64,000 nt of DNA from Clostridium cibarium (GTDB lineage: Bacteria; Bacillota; Clostridia; Clostridiales; Clostridiaceae). This document shows, piece by piece, positions 27,927-37,556 of this stretch. Under the pieces are notes generated by a model. It saw nothing but the letters and a program-made list of their open reading frames with translations. It did not search any database and had not been told where the DNA came from. The stretch spans positions 1 through 64,000 of the forward strand of contig NZ_JACSRA010000027.1 of NCBI RefSeq assembly GCF_014836335.1, written 5' to 3'. The translations under genes and the position numbers were made by a program. The stretch's first letter is position 1; each line of letters starts with the position of its first letter.

Positions 27927-27961
27927 TTAGAATGTAATTGACATAGTTCGGAGGGGGAGAA

Positions 27962-28603
27962 TTGTACAGTAAAGGGTATTCAATGGGTAATTATTCGGAA
28001 TTTGAAGAAAAATTAGATGAAGAAGTTGTATTAGAAGCTAAAGATGGTAATGCTAGAGCTCAAGAATATCTTATCACTAAGTATGAGAATTTTGTTAAAG
28101 CAAAGGCTAAGTCTTACTTCTTAATTGGTGCAGATAAAGAAGATATCTATCAAGAGGGGATGATAGGTTTATACAAGGCTATAAGAGATTTTAGACCTGA
28201 CAAGTTAACATCTTTCAAAGGTTTCGCTGAGCTATGTGTAACAAGACAAATTATTACAGCTATTAAAACTGCAACTAGGCAGAAACATATCCCTTTAAAT
28301 ACCTATGTTTCTCTTAACAGACCAATATATGAAGAGGAATCAGATAGGACTTTATTGGATGTACTTGCTGGATTGAAGATAACTGATCCAGAAGAATTAA
28401 TAATAAGCCAAGAACAGATGGCTCATATTGAAAATGAAATATCTAAAGTACTATCAGAACTTGAATTGGAAGTTCTTACATCATATTTGGATGGGAAATC
28501 TTATCAGGAAATTGCATGTGATTTAGACAGGCATGCAAAATCTATAGATAATGCATTGCAAAGAGTTAAAAGAAAACTAGAGAAATGCTTAAATCTAAAG
28601 TAG
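27962..28603 (+). CDS. sigH: RNA polymerase sigma-H factor
   Basis: A 213-residue sigma-70-family factor of the SigH/Spo0H type that starts the sporulation programme in Bacillus and clostridia. Region 2 (EDIYQEGMIGLYKAIRDF) and region 4 (LDGKSYQEIACDLDRHAKSIDNALQRVKRKL region, about 180-210) are intact. TTG 27962 is chosen because GGAGG lies seven bases upstream; ATG 27983 would give a shorter protein of 206 residues with a poorer site. Confidence 0.93.
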   Translation: MYSKGYSMGNYSEFEEKLDEEVVLEAKDGNARAQEYLITKYENFVKAKAKSYFLIGADKEDIYQEGMIGLYKAIRDFRPDKLTSFKGFAELCVTRQIITAIKTATRQKHIPLNTYVSLNRPIYEEESDRTLLDVLAGLKITDPEELIISQEQMAHIENEISKVLSELELEVLTSYLDGKSYQEIACDLDRHAKSIDNALQRVKRKLEKCLNLK

Positions 28604-28613
28604 CATTTTTTTA

Positions 28614-28642
28614 TTGACAAATAAAATGATTGATAGTAAACT
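28614..28642 (+). promoter_or_regulatory. Promoter of the tRNA-Thr-tuf unit
   Basis: TTGACA (28614-28619), 17 bases, TAAACT (28637-28642). A TATAAT at 28644-28649 is too far from this -35. Predicted start is about 30 bases before tRNA-Thr, so tRNA-Thr and tuf appear to share a transcript. Confidence 0.6.
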
Positions 28643-28681
28643 TTATAATTGGTATATTGAGAAAATAGTCGATATACGAGT

Positions 28682-28757
28682 GCTCACGTAGCTCAGTCGG
28701 TAGAGCGTCGCCTTGGTAAGGCGGAGGTCGTCGGTTCAATCCCGATCGTGAGCTCCA
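28682..28757 (+). tRNA. tRNA-Thr (GGT)
   Basis: A 76-nt cloverleaf with encoded CCA. Acceptor GCTCACG pairs perfectly with CGTGAGC, the anticodon GGT is at 28715-28717, and the T arm is GGTTCAATCC. It lies 57 bases before tuf with no terminator between, so tRNA processing would create the 5' end of the tuf mRNA. Confidence 0.96.
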
Positions 28758-28797
28758 AGAATTTAACAAAACGCTAGGCAAAGTTTATCAAAGAATA

Positions 28798-30020
28798 GAA
28801 GGAGGAATTTTACAATGGCAAAGGAAAAATTCGAAAGAAGTAAACCACACGTAAATATTGGAACAATTGGTCACGTAGACCACGGTAAGACAACATTAAC
28901 AGCAGCTATTACAACAGTATTAGCAAACAAAGGGTATGCTGAAGCATTTGATTATGCAGCAATAGATAAAGCGCCAGAAGAAAAAGAAAGAGGAATCACA
29001 ATCAACACAGCACACGTTGAATATCAAACAGATAACAGACACTATGCGCACGTTGACTGTCCAGGACATGCTGACTACGTTAAGAACATGATAACAGGAG
29101 CAGCACAAATGGATGGAGCTATACTAGTATGTTCAGCAGCAGATGGTCCAATGCCACAAACAAGAGAACATATACTACTAGCATCAAGAGTTGGAGTTGA
29201 CTATATCGTAGTATTCTTAAACAAGGCAGATATGGTAGACGATCCAGAATTATTAGAATTAGTTGAAATGGAAGTAAGAGAATTATTAAGCGAATACAAC
29301 TTCCCAGGAGATGATATTCCAGTAGTAACAGGATCAGCATTAAAAGCATTAGAAAACCCAACAGATGCAGAAGCAACTAAGTGCATAATGGACTTAATGG
29401 ATGCAGTAGATAGCTATATCCCAACTCCAGAAAGAGCAACAGATAAGCCATTCTTAATGCCAATCGAAGATGTATTTACAATTACAGGTAGAGGAACAGT
29501 TGCAACAGGAAGAGTTGAAAGAGGAATCCTTCACGTAGGAGACGAAGTAGAAATCGTAGGATTAAGTGAAGAAAAGAAGAAGACAGTAGTAACAGGAATA
29601 GAAATGTTCAGAAAGTTACTAGATGATGCTCAAGCAGGAGATAACATAGGAGCATTATTAAGAGGAATACAAAGAACTGATATCGAAAGAGGTCAAGTAA
29701 TCTCTAAGCCAGGATCAGTACACCCACACAGCAAGTTTGTAGGTCAAGTATACGTACTTAAGAAAGAAGAAGGTGGAAGACATACTCCATTCTTTGATGG
29801 ATATAGACCACAATTCTATTTCAGAACAACAGACGTAACAGGATCAATCAAGTTACCAGAAGGAATGGAAATGGTAATGCCAGGAGATCACATAGATATG
29901 AATGTTGAATTAATCACTCAAGTAGCAATGGATGAAGGATTAAGATTTGCTATAAGAGAAGGTGGAAGAACAGTAGGATCAGGTGTTGTTACTAGCATAG
30001 TAGAATAATTAACTTGATTA
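28798..30020 (+). repeat. tuf repeat, copy 1 (1223 bp, same as 44832-46054)
   Basis: The segment from GAAGGAGGAATTTTACAATG to the AATTAACTTGATTA after the stop appears identical to 44832-46054, offset by 16,034 bases. The flanks differ immediately outside. Direct orientation, so recombination between copies would delete or duplicate the 16 kb between. Confidence 0.85.
28815..30008 (+). CDS. tuf: Elongation factor Tu (copy 1)
   Basis: A 397-residue GTPase delivering aminoacyl-tRNA to the ribosome. G1 GHVDHGKT, G2 region RGITI, G3 DCPGHADY and G4 NKADM are intact, followed by domains 2 and 3. The protein is identical to the copy at 44849, and the DNA appears identical too, from 17 bases before the ATG to 12 bases after the stop. 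The AAGGAGG ribosome site lies within the shared segment. Confidence 0.98.
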   Translation: MAKEKFERSKPHVNIGTIGHVDHGKTTLTAAITTVLANKGYAEAFDYAAIDKAPEEKERGITINTAHVEYQTDNRHYAHVDCPGHADYVKNMITGAAQMDGAILVCSAADGPMPQTREHILLASRVGVDYIVVFLNKADMVDDPELLELVEMEVRELLSEYNFPGDDIPVVTGSALKALENPTDAEATKCIMDLMDAVDSYIPTPERATDKPFLMPIEDVFTITGRGTVATGRVERGILHVGDEVEIVGLSEEKKKTVVTGIEMFRKLLDDAQAGDNIGALLRGIQRTDIERGQVISKPGSVHPHSKFVGQVYVLKKEEGGRHTPFFDGYRPQFYFRTTDVTGSIKLPEGMEMVMPGDHIDMNVELITQVAMDEGLRFAIREGGRTVGSGVVTSIVE

Positions 30021-30068
30021 CAGGAGGGCTGGGTATTAATACCTAGTCCTTTGCAAAGGGATATCATA

Positions 30069-30097
30069 TTGACAGTACGTGACTTTTGTGGTAATGT
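30069..30097 (+). promoter_or_regulatory. Possible promoter of rpmG-secE-nusG
   Basis: TTGACA (30069-30074), 17 bases, TAATGT (30092-30097), about 85 bases upstream of rpmG. Just before it (30030-30047) lies the near-palindrome CTGGGTATTAATACCTAG, which may end or slow transcription from tuf. Confidence 0.6.
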
Positions 30098-30183
30098 GGA
30101 AAAGTAACTCACAATTACGCAATTAGTTGAATCAGTAAGAGTATTGTCTCTTAAATATATACGAATAACTGGAGGTGCAGACC

Positions 30184-30333
30184 GTGAGAGTAAAGATAAC
30201 TTTAGCATGCACAGAGTGTAAGCAGAGAAACTACAACTCAATGAAGAATAAGAAGAACAACCCAGACAGAATGGAAATGCAAAAGTATTGTAAGTTCTGT
30301 AAGAAGCACACTCTTCATAGAGAAACAAAATAA
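30184..30333 (+). CDS. rpmG: 50S ribosomal protein L33
   Basis: A 49-residue large-subunit protein of the zinc-binding (C+) type: CTEC at 9-12 and CKFC at 36-39. GTG start 30184 follows GGAGGTG. It is followed by secE and nusG, the normal order. Confidence 0.96.
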   Translation: MRVKITLACTECKQRNYNSMKNKKNNPDRMEMQKYCKFCKKHTLHRETK

Positions 30334-30384
30334 TTAGCGATTGAGTAAAGACACAGACTTACCAAATTTAAGGATGTGAGAGAA

Positions 30385-30615
30385 ATGGCTGTAAACAGTA
30401 GTACAAAAATAGAAAATAGCACTCAAAAGGGTGGGATTTTCAAATTTTTTAAAGACATTAAGGCTGAAGTGAAAAGAATAACTTGGCCGTCTAACAAAGA
30501 AACAAAGAAAGCATTTATTGCTGTTGCTGTAGTCACCATAGTGTATACAATTATGGTTGGCGGATTCGATTATATTTTTCAAAACCTCTTCGAAGTGATT
30601 TTGAAACTTAAGTAA
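30385..30615 (+). CDS. secE: Preprotein translocase subunit SecE
   Basis: A 76-residue SecE with one C-terminal membrane helix (about 50-70) preceded by the amphipathic KFFKDIKAEVKRITWPSNKE region that braces SecY. ATG 30385 chosen; an in-frame GTG at 30376 overlaps the AAGGATG ribosome site. Confidence 0.95.
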   Translation: MAVNSSTKIENSTQKGGIFKFFKDIKAEVKRITWPSNKETKKAFIAVAVVTIVYTIMVGGFDYIFQNLFEVILKLK

Positions 30616-30626
30616 GGGAGGTTCAG

Positions 30627-31169
30627 GTGAATTATCACCAGTCAAATATGAGTGAAAGAGCAAGATGGTACGTAGTACATACATATTCTGGATACGAAAA
30701 TAAAGTAAAGGCTAGCATAGAGAAGGTTGTTGAAAACAGAAATCTTCAAGATTTACTATTAGATCTTCAAGTTCCAATGGAAGAAGTAATTGAAGAAAAA
30801 GATGGTAAACAAAAAGTCTCTTTAAAGAAAAAGTTTCCGGGATATGTATTGGTTAAAATGTTTATGTCAGACGAATCATGGTATGTTGTAAGAAATACCA
30901 GAGGTGTGACAGGCTTTGTTGGACCTGGATCAAAACCAGTTCCTCTTACCGATGAAGAGATTGAATCAATGGGAGTAGTAGAACTTCCAGAAGATATAGA
31001 CTTAGAGGTAGGAGAAAGTGTGAGAGTGATTTCAGGACCTTTAAGAGAATTTGTTGCAACAGTGCAAGAGATTAATCTTGAAAAGCATAAAATTAAGGCA
31101 TCAGTGGATATGTTCGGCAGAGAAACTTTAGCTGAACTAGACTTTAATCAAGTTGATAAATTAGTTTAA
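30627..31169 (+). CDS. nusG: Transcription termination/antitermination factor NusG
   Basis: A 180-residue NusG with the NGN domain (ARWYVVHTYSGYENKV) and a C-terminal KOW domain (GESVRVISGPLREFVATVQEI). GTG 30627 is five bases after GGGAGG; ATG 30648 would give the common 173-residue length but has no ribosome site. The seven extra residues are therefore probably real. Confidence 0.94.
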   Translation: MNYHQSNMSERARWYVVHTYSGYENKVKASIEKVVENRNLQDLLLDLQVPMEEVIEEKDGKQKVSLKKKFPGYVLVKMFMSDESWYVVRNTRGVTGFVGPGSKPVPLTDEEIESMGVVELPEDIDLEVGESVRVISGPLREFVATVQEINLEKHKIKASVDMFGRETLAELDFNQVDKLV

Positions 31170-31197
31170 TAATTTAATTATACTGATTTTTAATTAA

Positions 31198-31228
31198 GTG
31201 GGAGGACTTTTAAGTCCGTAAACACCAC
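31198..31228 (+). promoter_or_regulatory. L1-stalk-like RNA element upstream of rplK
   Basis: GTGGGAGG followed by a GGACTT/AAGTCC hairpin and CCGTAAACACCAC; the outer GTGG and CCAC pair. The ends resemble the L1-binding site of 23S rRNA (GTGGGAGG ... TACCAC), so this is probably the ribosomal protein L1 autoregulatory site. A second element of the same design precedes rplA. Confidence 0.7.
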
Positions 31229-31246
31229 AGTATAGGAGGAATAACA

Positions 31247-31672
31247 ATGGCTAAGAAAGTAACTGGAATGATCAAACTTCAACTTGCTGCAGGTAAAGCA
31301 ACACCAGCACCACCAGTTGGACCAGCATTAGGTCAACATGGGGTAAACATAATGGGATTCTGTAAGGAGTTTAATGCTAAAACTGCGAATCAAGCAGGAT
31401 TAATAATACCAGTAGTAATTACTGTATACCAAGATAGATCTTTTAGTTTCATATTAAAGACTCCTCCAGCTGCAGTTCTAATCAAGAAAGAATTAGGATT
31501 AGAAAGTGGTTCAGGAGTACCTAACAGAACTAAAGTTGGTAAGTTAACTAAAGACCAAGTTAAGAAGATCGCAGAATTAAAAATGCCTGACTTAAATGCT
31601 GCTACAATCGAAACTGCTATGAGCATGATCGAAGGAACAGCAAGAAGTATGGGTGTAACTATCGAAGAGTAA
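31247..31672 (+). CDS. rplK: 50S ribosomal protein L11
   Basis: A 141-residue L11 of normal length with [28 protein letters not shown] at its start region (conserved proline-rich N domain) and the rRNA-binding C-terminal domain. ATG follows AGGAGG. Paired with rplA as in all Firmicutes; an L1-type element lies just upstream. Confidence 0.98.
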   Translation: MAKKVTGMIKLQLAAGKATPAPPVGPALGQHGVNIMGFCKEFNAKTANQAGLIIPVVITVYQDRSFSFILKTPPAAVLIKKELGLESGSGVPNRTKVGKLTKDQVKKIAELKMPDLNAATIETAMSMIEGTARSMGVTIEE

Positions 31673-31683
31673 TTCATAAATTA

Positions 31684-31710
31684 GTGGGAGGTCAGGACCG
31701 TTATTACCAC
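31684..31710 (+). promoter_or_regulatory. Second L1-stalk-like RNA element, upstream of rplA
   Basis: GTGGGAGG, a GGTC/GACC mini-hairpin and CCGTTATTACCAC, with the same outer GTGG/CCAC pairing as the element before rplK. It lies 15 bases before the rplA start and beside its AAAGGAGG ribosome site, so L1 binding could block translation of its own gene. Confidence 0.7.
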
Positions 31711-31725
31711 AAAGGAGGCTTATTA

Positions 31726-32415
31726 ATGGGAAAGAAATATGTTGAAAGTGCAAAGTTAATAGATAAGAATACTTTATACAATCCTGCAGAAGCTCTAGAG
31801 CTTTGTGTAAAAACTGCAAAAGCTAATTTCGATGAGACAATCGAATTACACGTAAGACTTGGAGTAGATCCAAGACATGCGGATCAACAAGTTAGAGGAG
31901 CTGTAGTTTTACCAAATGGTACAGGAAAGACTGTTAAAGTATTAGTATTCGCTAAAGGTGATAAGGCTAAAGAAGCGGAAGCTGCAGGAGCAGATTATGT
32001 TGGAGCAGAAGATCTAGTGCAAAAGATTCAATCTGAAAACTGGTTTGACTTCGATATAGTTGTAGCAACTCCAGATATGATGGGTGTTGTTGGTAGAATT
32101 GGTAGGGTTTTAGGGCCTAAGGGATTAATGCCAAACCCAAAATCAGGTACAGTAACATTTGATGTTGCTAAGGCAATAGCTGAAATTAAAGCTGGTAAGG
32201 TTGAGTATAGAGTAGATAAAACTTCTATAGTTCACTGTCCAATCGGTAAGAAGTCATTTGGTGGAGAAAAGTTAAAAGAAAACTTCCACGCATTGATGGA
32301 AGCTTTAGTAAAAGCTAAACCAGCAGCTGCTAAGGGACAATATGTTAAATCAGTAACTGTTTCAAGCACAATGGGACCTGGAGCAAAAATAAATCCAACA
32401 AAAGTTTTAGATTAG
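31726..32415 (+). CDS. rplA: 50S ribosomal protein L1
   Basis: A 229-residue L1 of exact family length, forming the mobile L1 stalk and probably repressing its own operon. [24 protein letters not shown] is the central conserved block. ATG 31726 is chosen from AAAGGAGG and protein length; the longer upstream frame crosses the regulatory element. Confidence 0.98.
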   Translation: MGKKYVESAKLIDKNTLYNPAEALELCVKTAKANFDETIELHVRLGVDPRHADQQVRGAVVLPNGTGKTVKVLVFAKGDKAKEAEAAGADYVGAEDLVQKIQSENWFDFDIVVATPDMMGVVGRIGRVLGPKGLMPNPKSGTVTFDVAKAIAEIKAGKVEYRVDKTSIVHCPIGKKSFGGEKLKENFHALMEALVKAKPAAAKGQYVKSVTVSSTMGPGAKINPTKVLD

Positions 32416-32417
32416 TA

Positions 32418-32446
32418 TTGACTTAAAGAGAGTAAGCTGATATAAT
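32418..32446 (+). promoter_or_regulatory. Promoter of the rplJ-rplL unit
   Basis: TTGACT (32418-32423), exactly 17 bases, TATAAT (32441-32446), just after the rplA stop. Predicted start near 32453 makes a 170-base structured leader. Confidence 0.85.
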
Positions 32447-32452
32447 TTAATT

Positions 32453-32590
32453 CGTTGTTAAAAAGAATATTAACTCCGTAGACAGTAGGTGCGAAAGCGT
32501 AACGTAAATCAACCTGCCGAGGTAGCATATAATGGTTATTATAGGTCTTCCTTTGTCTACGGGAAGACCTTTATTAATATAATAAAGCAG
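32453..32590 (+). promoter_or_regulatory. L10 leader (rplJ-rplL autoregulation) with attenuator
   Basis: A structured 5' leader in the position of the ribosomal L10 leader. A terminator-like hairpin AGGTCTTCC/GGAAGACCT (32543-32570) stands at its end. Its loop and 3' arm contain TGTCTACGG (32554-32562), exactly complementary to CCGTAGACA (32476-32484) upstream, so two mutually exclusive folds are possible. L10(L12)4 binding would choose between them. Confidence 0.75.
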
Positions 32591-32622
32591 TTAAAAAACT
32601 GTGAGGAGGTGGACACACAGTA

Positions 32623-33117
32623 ATGAACAAAAACAGACAAATTAAAGAAGCAAAGGTTGCTGAAATTAGAGAAAAGCTAGAAAAGGCACAAGCTGTTATT
32701 CTTGCTGATTACCAAGGTCTTACTGTTGAAGAAGATACTCAATTAAGAAAGACTTTAAGATCAAATGGTGTAGAATATAAAGTATATAAAAATTCTTTAG
32801 TTACACTAGCTGCAAAAGAATTAGGATTAGATGGTATAGAAACATACTTAGAAGGACCAGTAGCAATAGCTTTCGGGTACGAAGATGCTACAGCTCCTGC
32901 AAGAATTCTTAATGATTTTGCAAAGGATCATAAGAAGCTTGAGCTAAAAGCTGGTATTGTTGAAGGAGAAATCTTTGATACAAACAAGGTTGTACAACTT
33001 GCTTCAATACCATCAAAAGAAATTCTTATTGCGAAACTTCTTGGAAGTATCAAGGCTCCATTATCAAACCTTGCATACTTATTAAGTGCAATAAGAGATC
33101 AAAAAGAGGCTGAATAG
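32623..33117 (+). CDS. rplJ: 50S ribosomal protein L10
   Basis: A 164-residue L10, the base of the L7/L12 stalk. [18 protein letters not shown] and the C-terminal helix that binds L7/L12 dimers are present. The ATG is 12 bases from GGAGGT, a long spacing that may weaken translation; no nearer in-frame start exists. Confidence 0.97.
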   Translation: MNKNRQIKEAKVAEIREKLEKAQAVILADYQGLTVEEDTQLRKTLRSNGVEYKVYKNSLVTLAAKELGLDGIETYLEGPVAIAFGYEDATAPARILNDFAKDHKKLELKAGIVEGEIFDTNKVVQLASIPSKEILIAKLLGSIKAPLSNLAYLLSAIRDQKEAE

Positions 33118-33165
33118 TCTAAAAAATAAACATAATAGTTAAGTAATTTTGGAGGTGCAATTTAA

Positions 33166-33531
33166 ATGACAAGAGAAGATATCATTCAAGCTATAAAAGA
33201 AATGAGCGTTTTAGAATTAAATGAATTAGTAAAAGCTTGCGAAGAGGAATTCGGAGTAAGTGCTGCTGCTCCTGTAGCAGTTGCAGGTGGTGCAGTTGCA
33301 GGTGGTGCAGCTGAAGAAAAATCAGAATTTGATGTAGTATTAACTAATGCTGGTGCTAGCAAGATTAAGGTAATTAAGGTTGTTAGAGAATTAACTGGTT
33401 TAGGATTAAAGGAAGCTAAAGAAATAGTTGACGGAGCTCCTAAGACTTTAAAGGAAGCTGTTGCTAAGGAAGAAGCTGAAGACATTAAAGCTAAATTAGC
33501 TGAAGTTGGAGCTGAAGTAGAATTTAAGTAA
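33166..33531 (+). CDS. rplL: 50S ribosomal protein L7/L12
   Basis: A 121-residue L7/L12: N-terminal dimer domain (1-33), Ala/Gly-rich hinge (about 36-52), and C-terminal factor-binding domain with [20 protein letters not shown]. Last gene before a strong terminator. Confidence 0.98.
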   Translation: MTREDIIQAIKEMSVLELNELVKACEEEFGVSAAAPVAVAGGAVAGGAAEEKSEFDVVLTNAGASKIKVIKVVRELTGLGLKEAKEIVDGAPKTLKEAVAKEEAEDIKAKLAEVGAEVEFK

Positions 33532-33550
33532 GATTCTTACTTATAATATA

Positions 33551-33579
33551 AAAAGGTGCTAATATAGCACCTTTTTTAT
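33551..33579 (+). terminator. Terminator after rplL
   Basis: AAAAGGTGCT-AATAT-AGCACCTTTT followed by more T's, 20 bases after the rplL stop. Confidence 0.92.
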
Positions 33580-33633
33580 TGCCTATATATGAGAAGTAAA
33601 AAAGTAAAAAAACATCTTTTTTTATTAAAAACA

Positions 33634-33662
33634 TTGACATTGTTTTTGTGTTATGCTACCAT
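33634..33662 (+). promoter_or_regulatory. Likely rpoB promoter
   Basis: TTGACA (33634-33639), 17 bases, TACCAT (33657-33662). The -35 is perfect and the -10 weak, plausible for a growth-regulated promoter. It gives a leader of about 155 bases. Confidence 0.6.
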
Positions 33663-33710
33663 ATTTTAATGTACTGTTCAATATGGATAAGTATATAAAA
33701 ATGGAAAACA

Positions 33711-33795
33711 TAGTATAACTAATGAGATATTGGTTATACTAAGATGATGATGCTCTCCGAAAGCACAAGTCCTTAGGGAAAGTGTGTTTTTGGTT
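33711..33795 (+). promoter_or_regulatory. Structured rpoB leader with possible attenuator
   Basis: Two hairpins: a 13-bp stem (33711-33723 with 33729-33741, one G-U) around GAGAT, and a second formed by AAGCACA...TGTGTTT around TCC-TTAG-GGA (about 33769-33793) running into T's. The second resembles a weak intrinsic terminator and ends about 30 bases before rpoB. Confidence 0.55.
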
Positions 33796-33824
33796 ATTTT
33801 AGTTTATACAAGGGGTGAAAATTC

Positions 33825-36800
33825 ATGGTACATCCTGTCCAAGTTGGAAAAAGAACAAGAATGAGTTTTGCTAAGGTTAAAGATGTAACCGAAATGCCAA
33901 ACTTAATTGAAGTGCAGTTAGATTCTTATGAATGGTTTTTAAGGGAAGGACTTCATGAAGTATTTGATGATGTAAATCCTATAAGCAATTTCACAGGTAA
34001 TCTAATACTTGAATTTGTCGATTACAAGCTTGATATGGAAAATATCAAGTACTCAGTGGAGGAGTGTAAAGAGCGTGATGCTACTTATGCTGCACCATTA
34101 AAAGTTTCTGTAAGATTACAGAATGAAGAAACAGGAGAAATAAAGGAACAAGAAGTATTTATGGGAGATTTCCCATTAATGACTGAACAAGGTACCTTTG
34201 TTATTAATGGAGCTGAAAGAGTTATAGTAAGCCAATTAGTAAGGTCTCCAGGAGTATACTACAGTAGTAGTAGAGATAAGAGTGGTAAAAAACTATTCGC
34301 ATCTACAGTAATACCAAATAGAGGAGCTTGGCTAGAATATGAAACTGATTCTAATGACATAATTTATGTAAGAATCGATAAAACTAGAAAGTTACCAATT
34401 ACTATACTTGCAAGAGCTATGGGTGTTGGTAGTGACCAAGAGTTGCTTGATTACTTTGGTGAAGATGAAAGGTTTAAAGCCACTATTGAAAAGGATAATA
34501 CAAAGACTAAAGAAGAAGCGCTACTAGAAATCTATAAGAGATTGAGACCAGGTGAACCACCAACGGTTGATAGTGCTATATCTTTAATTGATTCATTATT
34601 CTTTGATGCAAAAAGGTATGATTTATCAAGAGTAGGAAGATACAAATTCAACAAAAAACTTGCTTTGAATTTAAGAATAGCAAATCAAGTTGCAGCAACT
34701 GATATAGTAAATCCTTCTACAGGAGAAATCATGGTAGAAAAGGGTGGAAAGATCAGCAGATTAATGGCGGAAGACATTCAAAATGCTGGAATTAATTCAG
34801 TTGATATTTTAGTAGAAGATAAAGTTTTAAAAGTAATAGGAAATCATTTTGTAGATATACATAAGTATATTAACTTTGATATTTCTGATTTACACATAAA
34901 AGAACTAGTTCATTATCCTACTTTAAAAGAAATTCTTGATAATTTTACTGATGAAGAAACAATTAAGGAAGAGATAAAGAAGAATATAACAAGGTTAATA
35001 CCTAAACATATAATCAAAGAAGATATCTTTGCAACTATTTCATATGAAATAGGTCTTGCATATGAAATAGGATATGTGGATGATATTGACCATTTAGGAA
35101 ATAGAAGATTAAGATCTGTTGGAGAATTGCTACAAAATCAATTCAGAATAGGGTTATCTAGAATGGAAAGAGTAGTTAAAGAAAGAATGACCATTCAAGA
35201 TCAAGAGTCAATCACTCCGCAAATGTTAATAAATATAAGACCAGTAGCAGCTGCTATTAAAGAATTCTTTGGTAGTTCACAATTGTCACAGTTCATGGAT
35301 CAGACAAATCCTCTTTCAGAGTTAACTCATAAGAGAAGATTATCTGCTTTAGGACCAGGAGGACTATCTAGAGAAAGAGCTGGTTTCGAAGTTAGAGACG
35401 TTCATCATTCTCATTACGGAAGAATGTGTCCTATAGAAACTCCTGAAGGTCCAAATATAGGACTTATTAACTCGCTAGCAACTTATGCTAAAGTCAATGA
35501 ATATGGCTTTATAGAAACTCCATATAGAGTTGTTGATAAGGAAAATATGAGAGTTACTTCAGAAATAAGATATTTTACAGCTGATGAAGAAGATCAGTAT
35601 TTAGTAGCTCAAGCAAAAGAACCATTGGATGAAAGTGGGCACTTTGTAGATAGTAAGATTACAGTTAGAAACAAGGAAGAATTTTTCGTTGTTCCAGCAC
35701 AAGATGTTGATTTAATGGATGTATCACCAAGACAAATTGTATCTGTTGCAACAGCAATGATTCCTTTCCTAGAAAATGATGATGCATCAAGAGCACTTAT
35801 GGGATCTAACATGCAACGTCAAGCAGTGCCATTATTAAAACCACAAGCACCAATTGTTGGTACTGGTATTGAATTTAAGGCTGCTGTTGATTCAGGAGTT
35901 CTTCCAAAGGCAAAGAATGCAGGGGTAGTTAGTTATGTTTCAGGGAATGAAGTAAGAGTTAAGAGGGATTCAGATGGTGGAATAGATACTTATAGACTTC
36001 GTAAATTTAAAAGAAGTAACTCGGGTACATCTATAAACCAAAGACCAATAGTAAGTACTGGTGAAATTGTATTTAAGAATCAAGTGCTTGCAGATGGACC
36101 TTCAACTGACTTAGGTGAAATCGCATTAGGGAAAAACATAAGAATGGGATTCATTACTTGGGAAGGTTACAACTACGAGGATGCTATGCTTATATCAGAA
36201 GAACTAGTTAGAGAAGATGTATTTACATCAATTCATATTGAAGAATATGAATCAGAAGCTAGAGATACAAAACTAGGACCTGAAGAAATCACAAGAGATA
36301 TTCCAAATGTTAGTGAAGATGCATTGAAGGATATTGATGATAGGGGAATAATTAGAATAGGTGCTGAAGTTAGATCTGGAGATATACTAGTTGGTAAGGT
36401 AACTCCAAAAGGTGAAACAGAACTAACAGCTGAAGAAAGACTTTTAAGAGCTATCTTTGGTGAAAAGGCAAGAGAAGTAAGAGATACTTCATTAAGAGTT
36501 CCACATGGAGAAGCAGGTATCATAGTAGATATTAAAGTATTTACTAGAGAAAATGGAGATGACCTTAATCCAGGTGTGAATGAACTTGTAAGATGTTATA
36601 TAGCTCAGAAAAGAAAGATATCTGTTGGAGATAAGATGGCGGGTCGTCATGGAAATAAAGGTGTTATTTCAAGAGTCCTTCCAGAAGAAGATATGCCTTT
36701 CTTGCCAGACGGTAGACCACTACAAATATGCTTAAATCCACTAGGGGTTCCTTCTCGTATGAATATCGGGCAAGTACTTGAAGTTCATTTAGGATGGGCT

Positions 36801-37535
36801 GCAAGTCAATTAGGATGGCACATTGCTACCCCAGTATTTGATGGAGCAACTGAAAAGGATATTGAAGAGTGTCTTGTAAAGGCTGGTTACAATGCTAATG
36901 GGAAAACTGTTTTATATGACGGTAGAACTGGAGATGCATTTGATAACGAAGTAACTGTTGGGATAATGTATATCTTAAAACTAGCTCACTTAGTTGATGA
37001 TAAGATTCATGCAAGATCAACAGGACCTTACTCATTAGTTACTCAACAACCACTAGGAGGTAAAGCTCAATTTGGTGGTCAAAGATTTGGTGAAATGGAA
37101 GTTTGGGCATTAGAAGCATATGGTGCAGCGCATACACTTCAAGAAATACTAACAGTAAAATCAGATGATGTTGTTGGTAGAGTTAAAACTTACGAAGCTA
37201 TAGTTAAAGGTGAAAATATTCCTGAACCAGGAGTTCCAGAATCGTTTAAGGTTCTTATTAAAGAACTTCAAGCACTATGCTTAGATGTAAGAGTTTTAAA
37301 TGAAAACCACCAAGAAGTTCAATTAAAAGAATTTTCAGAAGATGATTCTGAAGATTTAGAAGTTAATATAGAGGGTACTGAAGAATTTACAGTAGAACAA
37401 ACTGTCGATACAGATGATAGCTATACAATAGCTGAAGAAGATCCAGATCAAGAACCTGAAGAAGATTTTGACAATTTTCAATTAGATGGATTACAAGAAG
37501 ATTTAGTACTTGATGATTTTAATGACGAACACTAA
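33825..37535 (+). CDS. rpoB: RNA polymerase beta subunit
   Basis: A 1236-residue beta subunit. The rifampicin pocket [20 protein letters not shown] and [18 protein letters not shown] has the usual susceptible Asp, His and Ser residues. [12 protein letters not shown] and the C-terminal [25 protein letters not shown] block near the clamp are present. An acidic tail of about 70 residues follows. Start ATG after AAGGGGTGA. Confidence 0.98.
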   Translation: MVHPVQVGKRTRMSFAKVKDVTEMPNLIEVQLDSYEWFLREGLHEVFDDVNPISNFTGNLILEFVDYKLDMENIKYSVEECKERDATYAAPLKVSVRLQNEETGEIKEQEVFMGDFPLMTEQGTFVINGAERVIVSQLVRSPGVYYSSSRDKSGKKLFASTVIPNRGAWLEYETDSNDIIYVRIDKTRKLPITILARAMGVGSDQELLDYFGEDERFKATIEKDNTKTKEEALLEIYKRLRPGEPPTVDSAISLIDSLFFDAKRYDLSRVGRYKFNKKLALNLRIANQVAATDIVNPSTGEIMVEKGGKISRLMAEDIQNAGINSVDILVEDKVLKVIGNHFVDIHKYINFDISDLHIKELVHYPTLKEILDNFTDEETIKEEIKKNITRLIPKHIIKEDIFATISYEIGLAYEIGYVDDIDHLGNRRLRSVGELLQNQFRIGLSRMERVVKERMTIQDQESITPQMLINIRPVAAAIKEFFGSSQLSQFMDQTNPLSELTHKRRLSALGPGGLSRERAGFEVRDVHHSHYGRMCPIETPEGPNIGLINSLATYAKVNEYGFIETPYRVVDKENMRVTSEIRYFTADEEDQYLVAQAKEPLDESGHFVDSKITVRNKEEFFVVPAQDVDLMDVSPRQIVSVATAMIPFLENDDASRALMGSNMQRQAVPLLKPQAPIVGTGIEFKAAVDSGVLPKAKNAGVVSYVSGNEVRVKRDSDGGIDTYRLRKFKRSNSGTSINQRPIVSTGEIVFKNQVLADGPSTDLGEIALGKNIRMGFITWEGYNYEDAMLISEELVREDVFTSIHIEEYESEARDTKLGPEEITRDIPNVSEDALKDIDDRGIIRIGAEVRSGDILVGKVTPKGETELTAEERLLRAIFGEKAREVRDTSLRVPHGEAGIIVDIKVFTRENGDDLNPGVNELVRCYIAQKRKISVGDKMAGRHGNKGVISRVLPEEDMPFLPDGRPLQICLNPLGVPSRMNIGQVLEVHLGWAASQLGWHIATPVFDGATEKDIEECLVKAGYNANGKTVLYDGRTGDAFDNEVTVGIMYILKLAHLVDDKIHARSTGPYSLVTQQPLGGKAQFGGQRFGEMEVWALEAYGAAHTLQEILTVKSDDVVGRVKTYEAIVKGENIPEPGVPESFKVLIKELQALCLDVRVLNENHQEVQLKEFSEDDSEDLEVNIEGTEEFTVEQTVDTDDSYTIAEEDPDQEPEEDFDNFQLDGLQEDLVLDDFNDEH

Positions 37536-37556
37536 TTTTGAAGGGAGGATATACCC

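Noticed and set aside
28644..28649. TATAAT as the -10 box for tRNA-Thr-tuf
   Set aside because: It is 24 bases from the TTGACA at 28614, too far; TAAACT at 28637 has the correct 17-base spacing.
28920..29386. Minus-strand frames inside tuf (and the same in copy 2)
   Set aside because: They are antisense shadows of a strongly biased gene and look low-complexity. Their identity in both copies only shows that the tuf DNA is identical.
35270..35380. Rifampicin resistance changes in rpoB
   Set aside because: The pocket has the usual Asp, His and Ser residues; the Thr in MDQTNP is common in Firmicutes.
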